Shown: one piece after another, positions 16,640 to 25,883 of the stretch
Numbering within the stretch: position 1 is the stretch's first letter
Layout: each line of letters begins with the position of its first letter
Source of the DNA: an uncultured Pseudomonadales bacterium
GTDB lineage: Bacteria; Pseudomonadota; Gammaproteobacteria; Pseudomonadales; Pseudohongiellaceae
Assembly (NCBI GenBank): GCA_943789485.1
Contig: CALSUH010000010.1
Coordinates: forward strand, 1 to 64,000
Length of the DNA: 64,000 bases
Reading direction: 5' to 3'
Made by a program: the position numbers and the translations under genes
Notes under the pieces: model-generated
The model's input: the letters and a program-made list of their open reading frames with translations, nothing else
What the model was told of the DNA's origin: nothing
The model's database searches: none

Positions 16640-17152
16640 TTAAATTTTGGACGGATACAAGAGCGAGTCTTGGGAATTATCCGTGCTGTTGATACTGCCA
16701 TTTTCCCCGTAAGTTAGGCTGTGCCTGTTGCCAGAGGCTGGCGATAGGCTGGCAATAGCTTGAGAAATAAAGTGAGTGTGGCGATTGAGAAGCTGGCCGA
16801 CGAGCCTGTTTTCATCGAAGCATTGGCGAGCAAGTTTAGCGAGCTCGTTAAGCAGGGTGTCCAGCTCAGCACCCAAGCTGTCTTGGTTCGGCTCAGAGCC
16901 ATCAGTCGGTGAATAATCGCTTATGTTCAAGCCGTTATCCGTCATAAAAGTTAGGCGTTCCGCCGTTGCGGCCTGCAGCTGTGTTATTCGTTCTTCCTTA
17001 GCCGCCACATTGGCGTTAATAAGGGCTTCATCGAGCGTGGCCAAACCGTCTCGCTCTGTTTTGAGCGCAGCAAGCAGGCTACCAGCCGTGGTTATTTCAC
17101 TTCTAAGCAGCTTGGCTAGGGGTGCACTGTACTTCTCGGTTGGCGCAGTCAT
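16640..17152 (-). CDS. flgN: Flagellar chaperone FlgN
   Basis: FlgN is the cytoplasmic chaperone for the hook-filament junction proteins FlgK and FlgL. The 170-residue protein is predicted mainly helical, with repeated Leu/Ala heptads (AALKTERDGLATLDEALINA) typical of the FlgN family. It sits between flgM (4 bases upstream) and ycgR. Sequence conservation in this family is weak, so the call leans on context and shape. Confidence 0.85.
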   Translation of the reverse strand: MTAPTEKYSAPLAKLLRSEITTAGSLLAALKTERDGLATLDEALINANVAAKEERITQLQAATAERLTFMTDNGLNISDYSPTDGSEPNQDSLGAELDTLLNELAKLARQCFDENRLVGQLLNRHTHFISQAIASLSPASGNRHSLTYGENGSINSTDNSQDSLLYPSKI

Positions 17153-17156
17153 GAGT

Positions 17157-17498
17157 TTAGGCCTGTTGCTCCGGCTTACTCACTTGCCCGGTTTCCATTT
17201 GAATGAGCTTGGAGGCGGTAACCTCAAGATCGTAGTTGAGGCTGCCATCGGCTATTGCCTGACTCATTTGTGCGACCAGTTTATTGTCCACCGCAGGAAT
17301 ATCGGCGAGCATCGATTCAATGCCCTGCAGGCGCGCGACGGTGTCTGTTATGCTGACCTTATCCATTGCAGCGCTACTAGCGGTTGGTGCTGCAGATTCT
17401 GTCTTGCTAGCACTGCTCTGGTCAGAGCTATTGCTCTTGGAGGTTTTGGAACTGCCAATATTCAAAGGAAGATTGGTTGGCTGAATCTCGGTACTCAT
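17157..17498 (-). CDS. flgM: Anti-sigma-28 factor FlgM
   Basis: FlgM binds FliA until it is secreted through the completed hook, which links late gene expression to assembly. The 113-residue protein begins with a Ser/Thr/Ala-rich disordered part and ends with the FliA-binding region (KVSITDTVARLQGIESML...IADGSLNYDLEVTASKLIQME). It precedes flgN on the minus strand and follows flgA by about 110 bases. Confidence 0.92.
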   Translation of the reverse strand: MSTEIQPTNLPLNIGSSKTSKSNSSDQSSASKTESAAPTASSAAMDKVSITDTVARLQGIESMLADIPAVDNKLVAQMSQAIADGSLNYDLEVTASKLIQMETGQVSKPEQQA

Positions 17499-17607
17499 CT
17501 GAGTAACTCCCGGCTTTAGTGTTTGTCAGTATTGCTTCTATTACTACTAGTAATGCATCTACGACAACTTCATCGAGATACTTTAACGTTTTTTTACAGT
17601 TTTACCA

Positions 17608-18372
17608 CTATAGTTTTACCACTACCGTTTTAGCGCTGACTACAGTGGCTTCAACGGTAAGGCCAGAATTGGCGTTGCGCACCGGGATCAAATCACCGTA
17701 GCTACCACTTTTCATAGCTTTACCGCCCATCTGTACCTGCACCCCCGAGCCATTGGCCTGAATAGTGACTTCCTGACCCTGCTTAACCAAATGTCGGACT
17801 TTCAGGTAATTTGAGGTCATGACGGCGCCAGCATTGATTGCTCGTGTAATCTCCATGCCAGCTAGGGCATTGATTTCGCTGCTGTATTTTGATGGCAGCT
17901 TGCTAATCGCCATGTTCTGCAGGCGCATGTCACTGCCCTGAAGTAGTTCGCCTCTATTAAGCGGCCGACTACTGACGACGACTTCTGCCTGACCATCGAT
18001 AGACACCGGCACATAAAGCGTCCAGGGCTTTTCACCCTGACAGCGCACGCCCACGGTGGTGCGCAGTATGCTGCTGCCTGCTCCACTGGAGAATGCTTCT
18101 AGGGGGATATTGCAGTGCTTTAACTGGAGGCGAGAATCCAGAGCCGCCGCCTGCGCTGTAATATTGCTGAAACCTGGGTTTTTTAATTGCGCCAGCGCAA
18201 ATTTTTCGGCGGTGGCTCTGATATTGCTTAGAGATTCAAATTCCGGTGGAATTTCTGCTCTAGCTGGTCCTGCCAATAAGCAACAAAAAGCAAATAGGCT
18301 CACGGCGCTAATACCCTTAGGCAAGGTCCGAAAAGTCATAATTGTGACAGTTAGTTTTCTAATTTTGATCAT
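17608..18372 (-). CDS. flgA: Flagellar P-ring assembly protein FlgA
   Basis: FlgA is a periplasmic chaperone for the P-ring protein FlgI. The 254-residue protein has an N-terminal signal sequence (hydrophobic AVSLFAFCCLLAGPARA), then an N-terminal domain and a SAF-type beta-clip domain (about 125-250; SSRPLNRGELLQGSDM and MTSNYLKVRHLVKQGQ). It is transcribed away from flgB, and a perfect sigma-54 site lies 75 bases upstream. Confidence 0.93.
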   Translation of the reverse strand: MIKIRKLTVTIMTFRTLPKGISAVSLFAFCCLLAGPARAEIPPEFESLSNIRATAEKFALAQLKNPGFSNITAQAAALDSRLQLKHCNIPLEAFSSGAGSSILRTTVGVRCQGEKPWTLYVPVSIDGQAEVVVSSRPLNRGELLQGSDMRLQNMAISKLPSKYSSEINALAGMEITRAINAGAVMTSNYLKVRHLVKQGQEVTIQANGSGVQVQMGGKAMKSGSYGDLIPVRNANSGLTVEATVVSAKTVVVKL

Positions 18373-18446
18373 ATTAGCCAGTTTATTTACGTTTTCGAGG
18401 GCCTGAAGGCCAAAATTTGGCGATTTATCGCCTTTGATCTTTGAGT

Positions 18447-18462
18447 TGCAAACACTATGCCA
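18447..18462 (-). promoter_or_regulatory. Sigma-54 promoter upstream of flgA
   Basis: Read on the minus strand this is TGGCAT, five bases, TTGCA, with the GG and GC doublets ten bases apart. It lies about 75-90 bases before flgA and probably drives flgA, perhaps with flgMN. Confidence 0.75.
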
Positions 18463-18581
18463 GAAGCGCTGAACAGCCAGTTAAGCGATGCACAGCCGTG
18501 ATAAAAACCGTTCCTGCCTAGCAGACTGCCCCTTACGCGTTAATTGAGTGCCTCAGGCCTTAGCGGAGGAGGCGGGCAGCA

Positions 18582-18652
18582 ATCTGGCGAAGCGGCAAGG
18601 TTTGCCGCTTTGCCAGATAAGCTTGCCGCCTATGCCAGATAAGCTTGCCGCT
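18582..18652. repeat. Hairpin followed by 22-base tandem repeat
   Basis: 18582-18618 forms a 17-base stem with a three-base loop (one G-T pair). From 18611 the sequence TGCCAGATAAGCTTGCCGC occurs twice with a 22-base period (18611 and 18633). It sits between the two divergent sigma-54 promoters. It could be a regulator site array, a terminator-like structure or a small mobile-repeat remnant. Confidence 0.6.
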
Positions 18653-18713
18653 AGCGCGCCATTGAGAAGCTAAAAAGAATTTAAGTAATTGATATATATC
18701 ATTATTTTAATTC

Positions 18714-18729
18714 TGGCACAGCAGTTGCA
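18714..18729 (+). promoter_or_regulatory. Sigma-54 promoter upstream of flgB
   Basis: TGGCAC, five bases, TTGCA: a perfect -24/-12 element about 40-55 bases before the flgB start. It likely begins transcription of the rod and hook genes flgBCDE and perhaps flgFGHIJKL. Confidence 0.85.
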
Positions 18730-18767
18730 ATAATCCCTTCATAGAAGCCAAAACTTTAGGAATTGAC

Positions 18768-19163
18768 ATGAGTTGGATAGACCAAGCATTAGGCATTCAC
18801 CCATCCGCACTGGCGTTTCGCTCCCAGCGCAGTTCAGTTCTAGCTGCCAACATCGCGAATGCAGACACTGCTGGCTACAAGGCAAGAGACTATGACTTCA
18901 GGACTGCCCTTCAAACTGCCGATCAAGGGCAGACTATGAAGATGAGGGCGACTCATAGCCGTCACATCCAGGCCTCGGCCAGTGATCGCTTTGGCGATCT
19001 TAAATACCGGGTACCGACCAAATTTTCTAGCACGGGAAATACCGTGGAAGCTGAGGTAGAGCAGGCTGCGTTTTCCGAGAATGCACTTCGCTACCAAACC
19101 AGCTTGCAGTTCCTGAACGGGTCTATCTCCGGGATGCGTCTGGCGATCACGGGAACTCGATAG
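18768..19163 (+). CDS. flgB: Flagellar proximal rod protein FlgB
   Basis: FlgB is a proximal rod subunit. It has 131 residues, with the N-terminal axial-protein motif around residue 30 (NIANADTAGYKARDYDF) and a C-terminal helix typical of rod proteins. It is the first gene of the rod/hook operon, right after the sigma-54 site. Confidence 0.95.
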   Translation: MSWIDQALGIHPSALAFRSQRSSVLAANIANADTAGYKARDYDFRTALQTADQGQTMKMRATHSRHIQASASDRFGDLKYRVPTKFSSTGNTVEAEVEQAAFSENALRYQTSLQFLNGSISGMRLAITGTR

Positions 19164-19262
19164 CTCGCTCAAGGGGCAAGTAAAGCCTAGTACAAGAGTA
19201 GCGTAAATAAAGAAGCACTGAACAGCACATAAAAGAGAAGAGTAAAGGGAAAGGCAACACAC

Positions 19263-19721
19263 ATGGGACTATCAAACATATTCGAGATTACAGGTAGCGC
19301 GCTTAATGCCCAGAGTATCCACATTAATGTCATTGCCGGGAACATGGCGAATTCGCAAACCACCAGTGGCTCCGAAGCTGGGGCCTACCGTGCCCGCCGA
19401 CCCGTTTTCGCCTCAGTGATGGCATCTTCAATGGGGTCTTTGGCTCTGGGACGACCGATGACGGCTAACACGTCTACGGGCTCAAATGTGACAGGGGTTC
19501 GCATCGACAGTTATGCGGACAGTAACACTCCAATTGAACAGCAGTTGATGCCAGAGAATCCTTTTGCTGACGAGGATGGCTACATCTATTTATCCAACGT
19601 GAACATGGTAGAAGAAATGGCTTTCATGATGGAAGCATCACGAAGCTATCAGGCCAATATTGAAGTGTTGAACACCTCGAAAGAACTCATGCTGCGAACC
19701 CTTAGTATGGGTGCAGGCTAG
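19263..19721 (+). CDS. flgC: Flagellar proximal rod protein FlgC
   Basis: FlgC is a proximal rod subunit. The 152-residue protein is somewhat longer than the usual 135 or so because of a middle stretch (residues about 40-90). The N-terminal rod motif is present (NVIAGNMANSQTT) and the C-terminus has the axial helix (VNMVEEMAFMMEASRSYQAN). Confidence 0.94.
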   Translation: MGLSNIFEITGSALNAQSIHINVIAGNMANSQTTSGSEAGAYRARRPVFASVMASSMGSLALGRPMTANTSTGSNVTGVRIDSYADSNTPIEQQLMPENPFADEDGYIYLSNVNMVEEMAFMMEASRSYQANIEVLNTSKELMLRTLSMGAG

Positions 19722-19753
19722 TTTGAAAAGCAACTTAAGGCAGAGGCAATAAG

Positions 19754-20419
19754 ATGAATGCGATTGATCAAATTTTTGGAGGTCAGGCCCAGGCACCAGT
19801 TGGGGTCGGTAAGGCGCCAGATGAATTGGGCCAGGAAGACTTTCTGAAGCTGCTAGTCGCGCAGCTGAAAAATCAGGACCCTAGCAATCCAGTAGAGAAT
19901 GGGGAGTTTTTGGGACAGATAGCACAGTTCAGCATGGTGTCAGGCATCGACGATCTAGGCAGCTCTTTTGACAACATCGCGGGCAGTCTCTATGCCACTC
20001 AGGCTATGCAAGCTTCTCAATTGGTTGGCAAGGAAGTCTTGGTTGAGACCGATACCGCAGTTCTTGACGACGCAGAAACCATCAGCGGAGTTCTTAACCT
20101 GGACTTCGCAGCCGCCGATATTCGAGTCGGTATTTATGACAGCACCGGTGTGCTTGTCTCCAGTTCGCCTATTGGCACAGTAGCTGCCGGACAGCACAAA
20201 TTTAGCTGGGACGGCCAGCTTGCCAATGGCGATAAAGCCCCAGCGGGAACTTATGTATTCAAGGCAGAGGGTTTGGTTAACGGGTCGCTGCATCGCTTGC
20301 CAATTCAGTTATTCAAGGATGTTGAAAGCGTCTCTGTTGATCGAACGACCACCAGTGTGATGGTTAATCTCGAGGGCAACACCACAGTGAATCTTTCACA
20401 AGTGACAGAATTCAAATAA
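19754..20419 (+). CDS. flgD: Flagellar hook assembly scaffold FlgD
   Basis: FlgD caps the growing hook and is shed when it is complete. The 221-residue protein has the family N-terminal signature (LGQEDFLKLLVAQLKNQDP) and a C-terminal Fn3/Tudor-like region (about 80-215; GQHKFSWDGQLANGDKAPAG). It lies between flgC and flgE. Confidence 0.95.
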   Translation: MNAIDQIFGGQAQAPVGVGKAPDELGQEDFLKLLVAQLKNQDPSNPVENGEFLGQIAQFSMVSGIDDLGSSFDNIAGSLYATQAMQASQLVGKEVLVETDTAVLDDAETISGVLNLDFAAADIRVGIYDSTGVLVSSSPIGTVAAGQHKFSWDGQLANGDKAPAGTYVFKAEGLVNGSLHRLPIQLFKDVESVSVDRTTTSVMVNLEGNTTVNLSQVTEFK

Positions 20420-20470
20420 ACAAACACGACATCGAAATTTAATTATTTATAGAGCAATCAGGAGTTAATC

Positions 20471-21733
20471 ATGGCATTTAATACAGCCGTCTCGGGTTTA
20501 ACAGCAGCCAGTACTAATCTGGAGATCATTGGTAATAACGTCGCCAACGCAGGCACCACCGGTTACAAGAGCGCACGTGGCGAGTTCGCAGACGTCTATG
20601 CCTCCAGCCAACTAGGTGCTGCTGCCAATGCGATCGGTAAGGGTGTGTCTGTAAGTGGCGTGACCCAGTCCTTTACTCAGGGCAATATCAGTTTCACTAA
20701 TAACGTTCTGGACATGGCGATCAACGGCGGCGGTTTCTTCCTTCTCAACGACAACGGTTCTAACGTTTATAGCCGGGCGGGAAATTTCCAGGTTGATAAT
20801 CAAGGCTTTGTAGTTAACCCACTGGGTAACAAGTTGCAGGTTTTTAATACCACAGATACAGGCGAGCAAACAGGCGGTGTAGGTGATCTATTGATTGATA
20901 CCTCCTTGATTCAGCCTTCCGGGACTGAAGTTGTTGAATTTACCGCGAACGTCGATTCTAGAGACGTGAATTCAGTTCTACCGTTTGGCACCTACGATGC
21001 ATTTGCTGTGCCTCCTACGGCGCCAGTCGCTGATGAATTTAATTCCTCTACCTCGGTAACTATCTATGACAGCTTGGGAAATTCCCATGTTATGAGCACC
21101 TATTTTGAGAGGACGGCTTCGAATCAATGGAATGTTCATACACTTATAGACGGTGTTAGCCAGGGTGCTGCAACGCCGGTTGAATTCCTCGACACTGGCG
21201 CAATTAAAGCGGGCGTCGGCCTTAATACCAGCATTACAGTCACGGCCTGGGCGCCTAAAAACGCATCCGGCGACCCGACTGGCGCTGCAGATCAAACCTT
21301 CGTTGTAGACTTGAGTGATATCACCCAGTTCGGTGCTGAATTTGCCGTCACCGATGTGCAACAGGACGGCTTCTCCACAGGCCAACTCAGCGGCATTGAA
21401 GTAGGTGACACCGGGGTGGTATTTGCCCGTTTTACTAACGGTCAGTCTCGTTCTCTAGGTCAGGTTGCGCTGTCTACTTTTACCAATGCTAATGGCCTTC
21501 AGCCTCTAGGCGGCAGTCGTTGGGCTGAAACTTTTATCTCAGGCCAGCCGATCATCAGTACGCCAGGCCTTGGCGGTGTAGGCCTTGTGCAGTCAGGAGC
21601 GCTGGAAGAATCTAACGTAGAGGTAAGTCAGGAGTTGGTGAACATGATTGTTGCTCAGCGTAACTTTCAAGCCAACGCCAAGATGATTCAGACCGAAGAT
21701 ACTATTACTCAGACTGTAATCAACCTGCGTTAA
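20471..21733 (+). CDS. flgE: Flagellar hook protein FlgE
   Basis: FlgE polymerises into the hook. The 420-residue protein has the N-terminal axial motif (NLEIIGNNVANAGTTGYKSA), a beta-rich central part exposed on the hook surface (about 150-320) and the C-terminal helix (EELNMI-type: SQELVNMIVAQRNFQANAK). A ribosome site (AGGAG) precedes the start. Confidence 0.96.
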   Translation: MAFNTAVSGLTAASTNLEIIGNNVANAGTTGYKSARGEFADVYASSQLGAAANAIGKGVSVSGVTQSFTQGNISFTNNVLDMAINGGGFFLLNDNGSNVYSRAGNFQVDNQGFVVNPLGNKLQVFNTTDTGEQTGGVGDLLIDTSLIQPSGTEVVEFTANVDSRDVNSVLPFGTYDAFAVPPTAPVADEFNSSTSVTIYDSLGNSHVMSTYFERTASNQWNVHTLIDGVSQGAATPVEFLDTGAIKAGVGLNTSITVTAWAPKNASGDPTGAADQTFVVDLSDITQFGAEFAVTDVQQDGFSTGQLSGIEVGDTGVVFARFTNGQSRSLGQVALSTFTNANGLQPLGGSRWAETFISGQPIISTPGLGGVGLVQSGALEESNVEVSQELVNMIVAQRNFQANAKMIQTEDTITQTVINLR

Positions 21734-21857
21734 TGACTAAGCTCGGGATTAAGCTCGGGGGCTGACTCAGACCTTTTAAACCCAATAGTTACTAACAAAG
21801 TACTAAGAACGAAACCTAAGTCCATAAAAAAACTAAGTCACATAAGGTCGTTAAGAA

Positions 21858-22568
21858 ATGCACGAATTACTGTTATCAGTAACCAATGACGTCAAGCAGC
21901 TGATGCGGGCGCAGGCGGTGAATGCGAACAATCTTGCCAATGCCAGCACCGATGGTTTCAAGGCAGAGATTGCCTTTATGGTCACTTCCCAGCGTATGGG
22001 CTCGCTCGCTAGTGTGCCGGACTTGTCTAGCGGCTCGATAAAATCCACCGGCAGGGACTTAGATGTAGCGGTCAATGGTGAAGGTTGGATTGCGGTGGTT
22101 GGTGCAGATGGCACCGAGGCCTACAGCCGCCGTGGTGATCTGCATATTGATGCTTTTGGTCAACTTAGCAATGGTGCCGGGCAATTGGTGTTAGGCAATG
22201 GTGGACCTATTGCGCTGCCGCCTTTTGGTGCGGTCGAAGTGGGTGCTGATGGCACGGTCTCAGTTTTACCGCTGGGCCAGAATCCTAATTCCATGGCGAT
22301 CATTGACCGGATTAAGCTTGTGACTCTGGAAGAATCAGACATAGTCAGGGGCGAGGACGGTCTGATGCGTTTGGCCTCGGGGAATATCGCGGCAAGCGAT
22401 GCCTCGGTGCAACTATTGGCGGGAAATTTGGAGACCAGTAACGTCAACACAGTAAGTGAGATGGTGAAAATGATAGAGCTGGCACGGCGCTTTGAAGCCC
22501 AGGTGCAGCTGATGCAATCCGCCGAGGAAAATTCCCAGGCGCTGTCACGAATCATGCGAATGAGTTAG
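21858..22568 (+). CDS. flgF: Flagellar proximal rod protein FlgF
   Basis: FlgF is a rod protein located between FlgB/FlgC and FlgG. It has 236 residues, with the N-terminal motif [19 protein letters not shown] and the C-terminal VSEMVKMIELARRFEAQ. The 124-base gap after flgE has a short repeated word (AAGCTCGGG twice) but no clear promoter. Confidence 0.94.
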   Translation: MHELLLSVTNDVKQLMRAQAVNANNLANASTDGFKAEIAFMVTSQRMGSLASVPDLSSGSIKSTGRDLDVAVNGEGWIAVVGADGTEAYSRRGDLHIDAFGQLSNGAGQLVLGNGGPIALPPFGAVEVGADGTVSVLPLGQNPNSMAIIDRIKLVTLEESDIVRGEDGLMRLASGNIAASDASVQLLAGNLETSNVNTVSEMVKMIELARRFEAQVQLMQSAEENSQALSRIMRMS

Positions 22569-22617
22569 TCGGACAAGTAGACTGAAAGTAATTACGCAAA
22601 TTTAGCAGGAGAAGACA

Positions 22618-23403
22618 ATGACCCAAGCATTATGGATAGCGAAAACAGGTCTTGATGCGCAGCAGACAAAGATGTCTGTTATTTCCAATAATCTCGCCAA
22701 CGCCAGTACCACAGGCTACAAGCGAGGAAGGGCGGTATTTGAAGACTTGCTGTATCAGAATCAGCGTCAGCCAGGTGCTCAGTCTTCACAAAATACAATC
22801 TATTCCACGGGTCTCATGATGGGAACCGGCGTACGCACAGTGGCCACTGAAAAGCTGTTCAGTCAGGGAAATCTAAGTAAGACAGAGAACCCCTTGGATA
22901 TCGCTATTGAAGGCCGCGGCTTCCTGCAGGTGTTGTTGCCTGATGGCAGCCTCGGTTATAGCCGTGATGGTTCAATTCAAATAGATAATGCGGGACAACT
23001 GGTGACACCTACCGGTTATCCCATTCAGCCGAGTATCAATATCCCTATCGATGCACAGTCGGTAACTATTGCTACCGACGGCACAGTGTCGATCAGCCAA
23101 CAGGGTGTCGCGGCAACCACGCAGCTAGGCAATATCCAGCTTGCCGATTTCATCAATGCCGCGGGCTTGCAACCTGTTGGTGGCAATCTATTTCTTGAAA
23201 CCACCTCTAGCGGCTCGCCTCAAGTAGGTGCTCCGGGTCTCAACGGTTTGGGATCGGTTTTGCAAGGTTTTGTTGAAGGGTCAAACGTCAACGTGGTTGA
23301 GGAGTTGGTTAACATGATTGAGACGCAGCGTTCTTATGAAATGAACAGCCGTGCGATCTCCACCGCGGATCAGATGCTGCAGTATGTCAGCAATAATCTC
23401 TAA
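22618..23403 (+). CDS. flgG: Flagellar distal rod protein FlgG
   Basis: FlgG forms the distal rod. The 261-residue protein has the N-terminal motif [20 protein letters not shown], the FlgG-specific stretch [10 protein letters not shown] and the C-terminus [20 protein letters not shown]. Length and order (after flgF, before flgH) are standard. Confidence 0.97.
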   Translation: MTQALWIAKTGLDAQQTKMSVISNNLANASTTGYKRGRAVFEDLLYQNQRQPGAQSSQNTIYSTGLMMGTGVRTVATEKLFSQGNLSKTENPLDIAIEGRGFLQVLLPDGSLGYSRDGSIQIDNAGQLVTPTGYPIQPSINIPIDAQSVTIATDGTVSISQQGVAATTQLGNIQLADFINAAGLQPVGGNLFLETTSSGSPQVGAPGLNGLGSVLQGFVEGSNVNVVEELVNMIETQRSYEMNSRAISTADQMLQYVSNNL

Positions 23404-23443
23404 GGTTGATCGAGAACAGTTGAGTTTACAAAGGAGAGTGGTC

Positions 23444-24112
23444 TTGAACATTACTAAAGTTTGCCAAGCTATCTTTATTTTGGCCACCGCCTTGCTAACT
23501 GCCTGTGCGGGGACAAGCCCTAGCACAGATGAGACTGTTGAAGCGGTGCCTAGCTATCAGCAACTTGATTTCAGTAACAACGACCAACAGGGCTCTATTT
23601 TTCGGTCGGCTTCTGCAGTGGGTTTCTATGAGGACGTCAAAGCCAGAAGAGTAGGAGACATTTTAACAATTTTGTTGGTGGAACAGACCACGGGCCAGAA
23701 CAGTGCAGATAACAGCGTTAATCAGTCCACTGACTTGAATATTGCGGCACCTTCTTTCAATGGTGCCACGAGACCCGATTTAGCAGTTGATCTGGGCTCA
23801 GAGAATAGTTTTAGTGGTGAGAGTGGCAGCAGCCAGAGCAATAGCCTCAGCGGCAGTATTGCCGTCACGGTTCACCAAGTATTGCCCAATGGTAATTTGG
23901 TAGTGGAAGGTGAGAAATGGATTCGGATTAATCAGGCCAACGAGTATGTCCGCCTCGAAGGTGTTGTTCGAGCAGTAGATGTTAGCACGAACAATTCCCT
24001 GCTCTCCACGCAGGTGGCCGATGCGCGAATTTCCTACGGGGGCAAAGGCGCCCATGGCAATACGCCAGGTTGGGCTGCCAAAATTATTTTTAGCCCGCTC
24101 TGGCCTTTCTAA
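23444..24112 (+). CDS. flgH: Flagellar L-ring protein FlgH (lipoprotein)
   Basis: FlgH forms the outer-membrane L-ring. I place the start at TTG 23444 (222 residues): an AGGAG site lies seven bases upstream, and the product then opens with a clean lipoprotein signal (hydrophobic stretch ending LLTACAG, with Cys as the lipid anchor). The ORF-track start at 23351 would overlap flgG by 53 bases and spoil the signal. The mature part carries FlgH hallmarks such as GSIFRSASAVGFYEDVKARR, GDILTILLVE and the end GWAAKIIFSPLWPF. Confidence 0.94.
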   Translation: MNITKVCQAIFILATALLTACAGTSPSTDETVEAVPSYQQLDFSNNDQQGSIFRSASAVGFYEDVKARRVGDILTILLVEQTTGQNSADNSVNQSTDLNIAAPSFNGATRPDLAVDLGSENSFSGESGSSQSNSLSGSIAVTVHQVLPNGNLVVEGEKWIRINQANEYVRLEGVVRAVDVSTNNSLLSTQVADARISYGGKGAHGNTPGWAAKIIFSPLWPF

Positions 24113-24132
24113 GAGCCTGCCTGTGAACCGAC

Positions 24133-25269
24133 ATGCACACGAGACTTATGATCATGAATTCAAGCATTAAATACAAAACTCTGAGCCTTCTAGCCGGCTT
24201 GCTACTGGCAAACTTCGCCCATGCCGATCGGGTCAAAGATCTGGCTGAAATTGACGGTGTCAGGGCCAACCAACTAGTGGGCTACGGTTTGGTGGTAGGT
24301 TTGCCGGGCAGCGGTGACCAGACTAATCAGACGCCATTTACCGTTCAGAGCCTACGCAGTACGCTGGCTCAGTTGGGCGTAGTCATACCAGCGGATATAA
24401 ATCCACAGCTGACGAATGTGGCCGCGGTGCTGGTGCATGCGGAATTGCCGCCCTTCATAAAGAGCGGCCAGACTATTGATGTCACCGTATCCTCGGTGGG
24501 TAACGCCGGCAGCTTGCGCGGTGGCGCGCTGCTTATGACGCCTTTAAAGGGCGCCGATGGTGAGACCTACGCGCTTGCTCAAGGCAACTTGATTGTGGGT
24601 GGTTTTGGTGGCGAAGGTGCCGATGGTAGTTCGGTTACAGTTAACATACCTAGCAGTGGCCGTATCCCTAATGGGGCCATTGTTGAACGCGAGGTAGTCA
24701 GCCCTTTCGCCAATGGTGATAGCAAGATCACTTTGAACCTGAATCGCTCCGATTTCACCACGGCGATGAATCTGGCAGAGATGATCAATAATACTTTTGG
24801 TGCGGACACCGCGATAGCCTTGGATGGCACATCAGTTATTGTTAGCGGGCCTACCGATCCAAGCCAAAAAGTAGCCTTTGCCTCTGTTCTTGAGAATCTC
24901 GAAGTGGAGTATGGCGCGTCAGCAGCCAAAGTTATTATTAATTCAAGGACTGGCACCGTCGTGATTGGTTCACAGGTCAAGGTAGACGCCGCCGCGGTGG
25001 CCCACGGCAGTCTAATCGTGACAGTTTCTGAAGAACTTCTAGTGAGTCAACCAGGTCCGTTTGCTGGCGGCAACACCGCTGTTGTTCCTAACTCCGAAGT
25101 GGACGTTGTGGAAGAAGACACTCGCATGTTTGTGTTTCGCCCGGGTATTTCCCTGGACGAACTGGTGCGGGCGGTAAATCAAGTAGGCGCCTCTCCCAGT
25201 GACATGGTGGCGATTCTCGAAGCTTTACAACAAGTTGGTGCTCTGCGAGCCCAGCTGGTTGTGATTTAG
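24133..25269 (+). CDS. flgI: Flagellar P-ring protein FlgI
   Basis: FlgI forms the periplasmic P-ring around the rod. The 378-residue precursor has a signal sequence ([15 protein letters not shown]) followed directly by the mature start [13 protein letters not shown]. Family motifs [29 protein letters not shown] and the C-terminal [18 protein letters not shown] are present. Export and folding would depend on FlgA. ATGs at 24148 and 24154 are possible alternative starts. Confidence 0.97.
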   Translation: MHTRLMIMNSSIKYKTLSLLAGLLLANFAHADRVKDLAEIDGVRANQLVGYGLVVGLPGSGDQTNQTPFTVQSLRSTLAQLGVVIPADINPQLTNVAAVLVHAELPPFIKSGQTIDVTVSSVGNAGSLRGGALLMTPLKGADGETYALAQGNLIVGGFGGEGADGSSVTVNIPSSGRIPNGAIVEREVVSPFANGDSKITLNLNRSDFTTAMNLAEMINNTFGADTAIALDGTSVIVSGPTDPSQKVAFASVLENLEVEYGASAAKVIINSRTGTVVIGSQVKVDAAAVAHGSLIVTVSEELLVSQPGPFAGGNTAVVPNSEVDVVEEDTRMFVFRPGISLDELVRAVNQVGASPSDMVAILEALQQVGALRAQLVVI

Positions 25270-25329
25270 TAAGGTTTCAGTAAAGAAATTTAAACGAACA
25301 ACCGTAGTAGTCGTAATTGGAATAAAGCA

Positions 25330-25656
25330 ATGGCTGAACAGATAGCAGGTGTTTATAACGATTTTGTGGGCCTTGGCAAGCTGCAGACACAGGCGCGTGT
25401 GGCGCCTGAAGAGGCGGCACATGAGGTCGCTCAGCAATTCGAATCCCTGTTCGTCGGAATGATGATGAAAGCCATGCGCGAAGCGACCCCCAAGGGCGGG
25501 TTGTTCAATAGCGACCAGATGGAAGCCTATCAGCAAATGTTCGACCAACAGCTGGCGATAGACCTGTCAGCTAGTGGGGGTCTGGGCCTTGCTTCGGTTA
25601 TTGAGCGGCAGATTTCTATGAGCTCCGCTGTCAGCCCAGCGCTTGCCAGTGACTAA
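25330..25656 (+). CDS. flgJ: Rod-cap protein FlgJ, single-domain form
   Basis: FlgJ caps the growing rod. In most gammaproteobacteria it is about 300 residues, with an N-terminal rod-binding domain and a C-terminal muramidase that opens the cell wall. This one is only 108 residues and contains just the rod-binding domain (QFESLFVGMMMKAMREATPKG and DQMEAYQQMFDQQLAIDLS). The following 227 bases contain no muramidase frame in any register I can see, so the short form looks genuine rather than a frameshift. A separate wall hydrolase must then be encoded elsewhere. Confidence 0.9.
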   Translation: MAEQIAGVYNDFVGLGKLQTQARVAPEEAAHEVAQQFESLFVGMMMKAMREATPKGGLFNSDQMEAYQQMFDQQLAIDLSASGGLGLASVIERQISMSSAVSPALASD

Positions 25657-25883
25657 CAGCTAAGGGCAGCTTGGGTTTGATTTCCATAACGAGTACTACA
25701 CAGCAAATTAGGGATTACCGGTTGAGCGAGTCAGTTGTTGCAACGCCGATTAAGCGAAGCCCAAGCAGCGTTTAAGCTTGCTTAAAATACACGCGTATTA
25801 ACTGATACGAGCGACTAGCAAGACAATTTCAAAGCAGACTGAGGCGTTCCTTGCCAGTGCTGCAGGCATAGAAAGAGACGACA

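Larger units (their letters stand above)
18373..18767. other. Divergent flgA/flgB control region
   Basis: This 395-base gap holds no gene. It contains one sigma-54 site for each direction (18447-18462 minus, 18714-18729 plus) and, between them, a hairpin plus a tandem repeat (18582-18652). An AT-rich stretch directly upstream of the flgB promoter could bend the DNA so that FleQ or FleR reaches the polymerase. Confidence 0.6.

Noticed and set aside
25748-25757. Sigma-28 promoter for flgK based on GCCGATTA
   Set aside because: The -10-like word is fair, but no TAAA or TCAAG-like element lies at the proper distance upstream.
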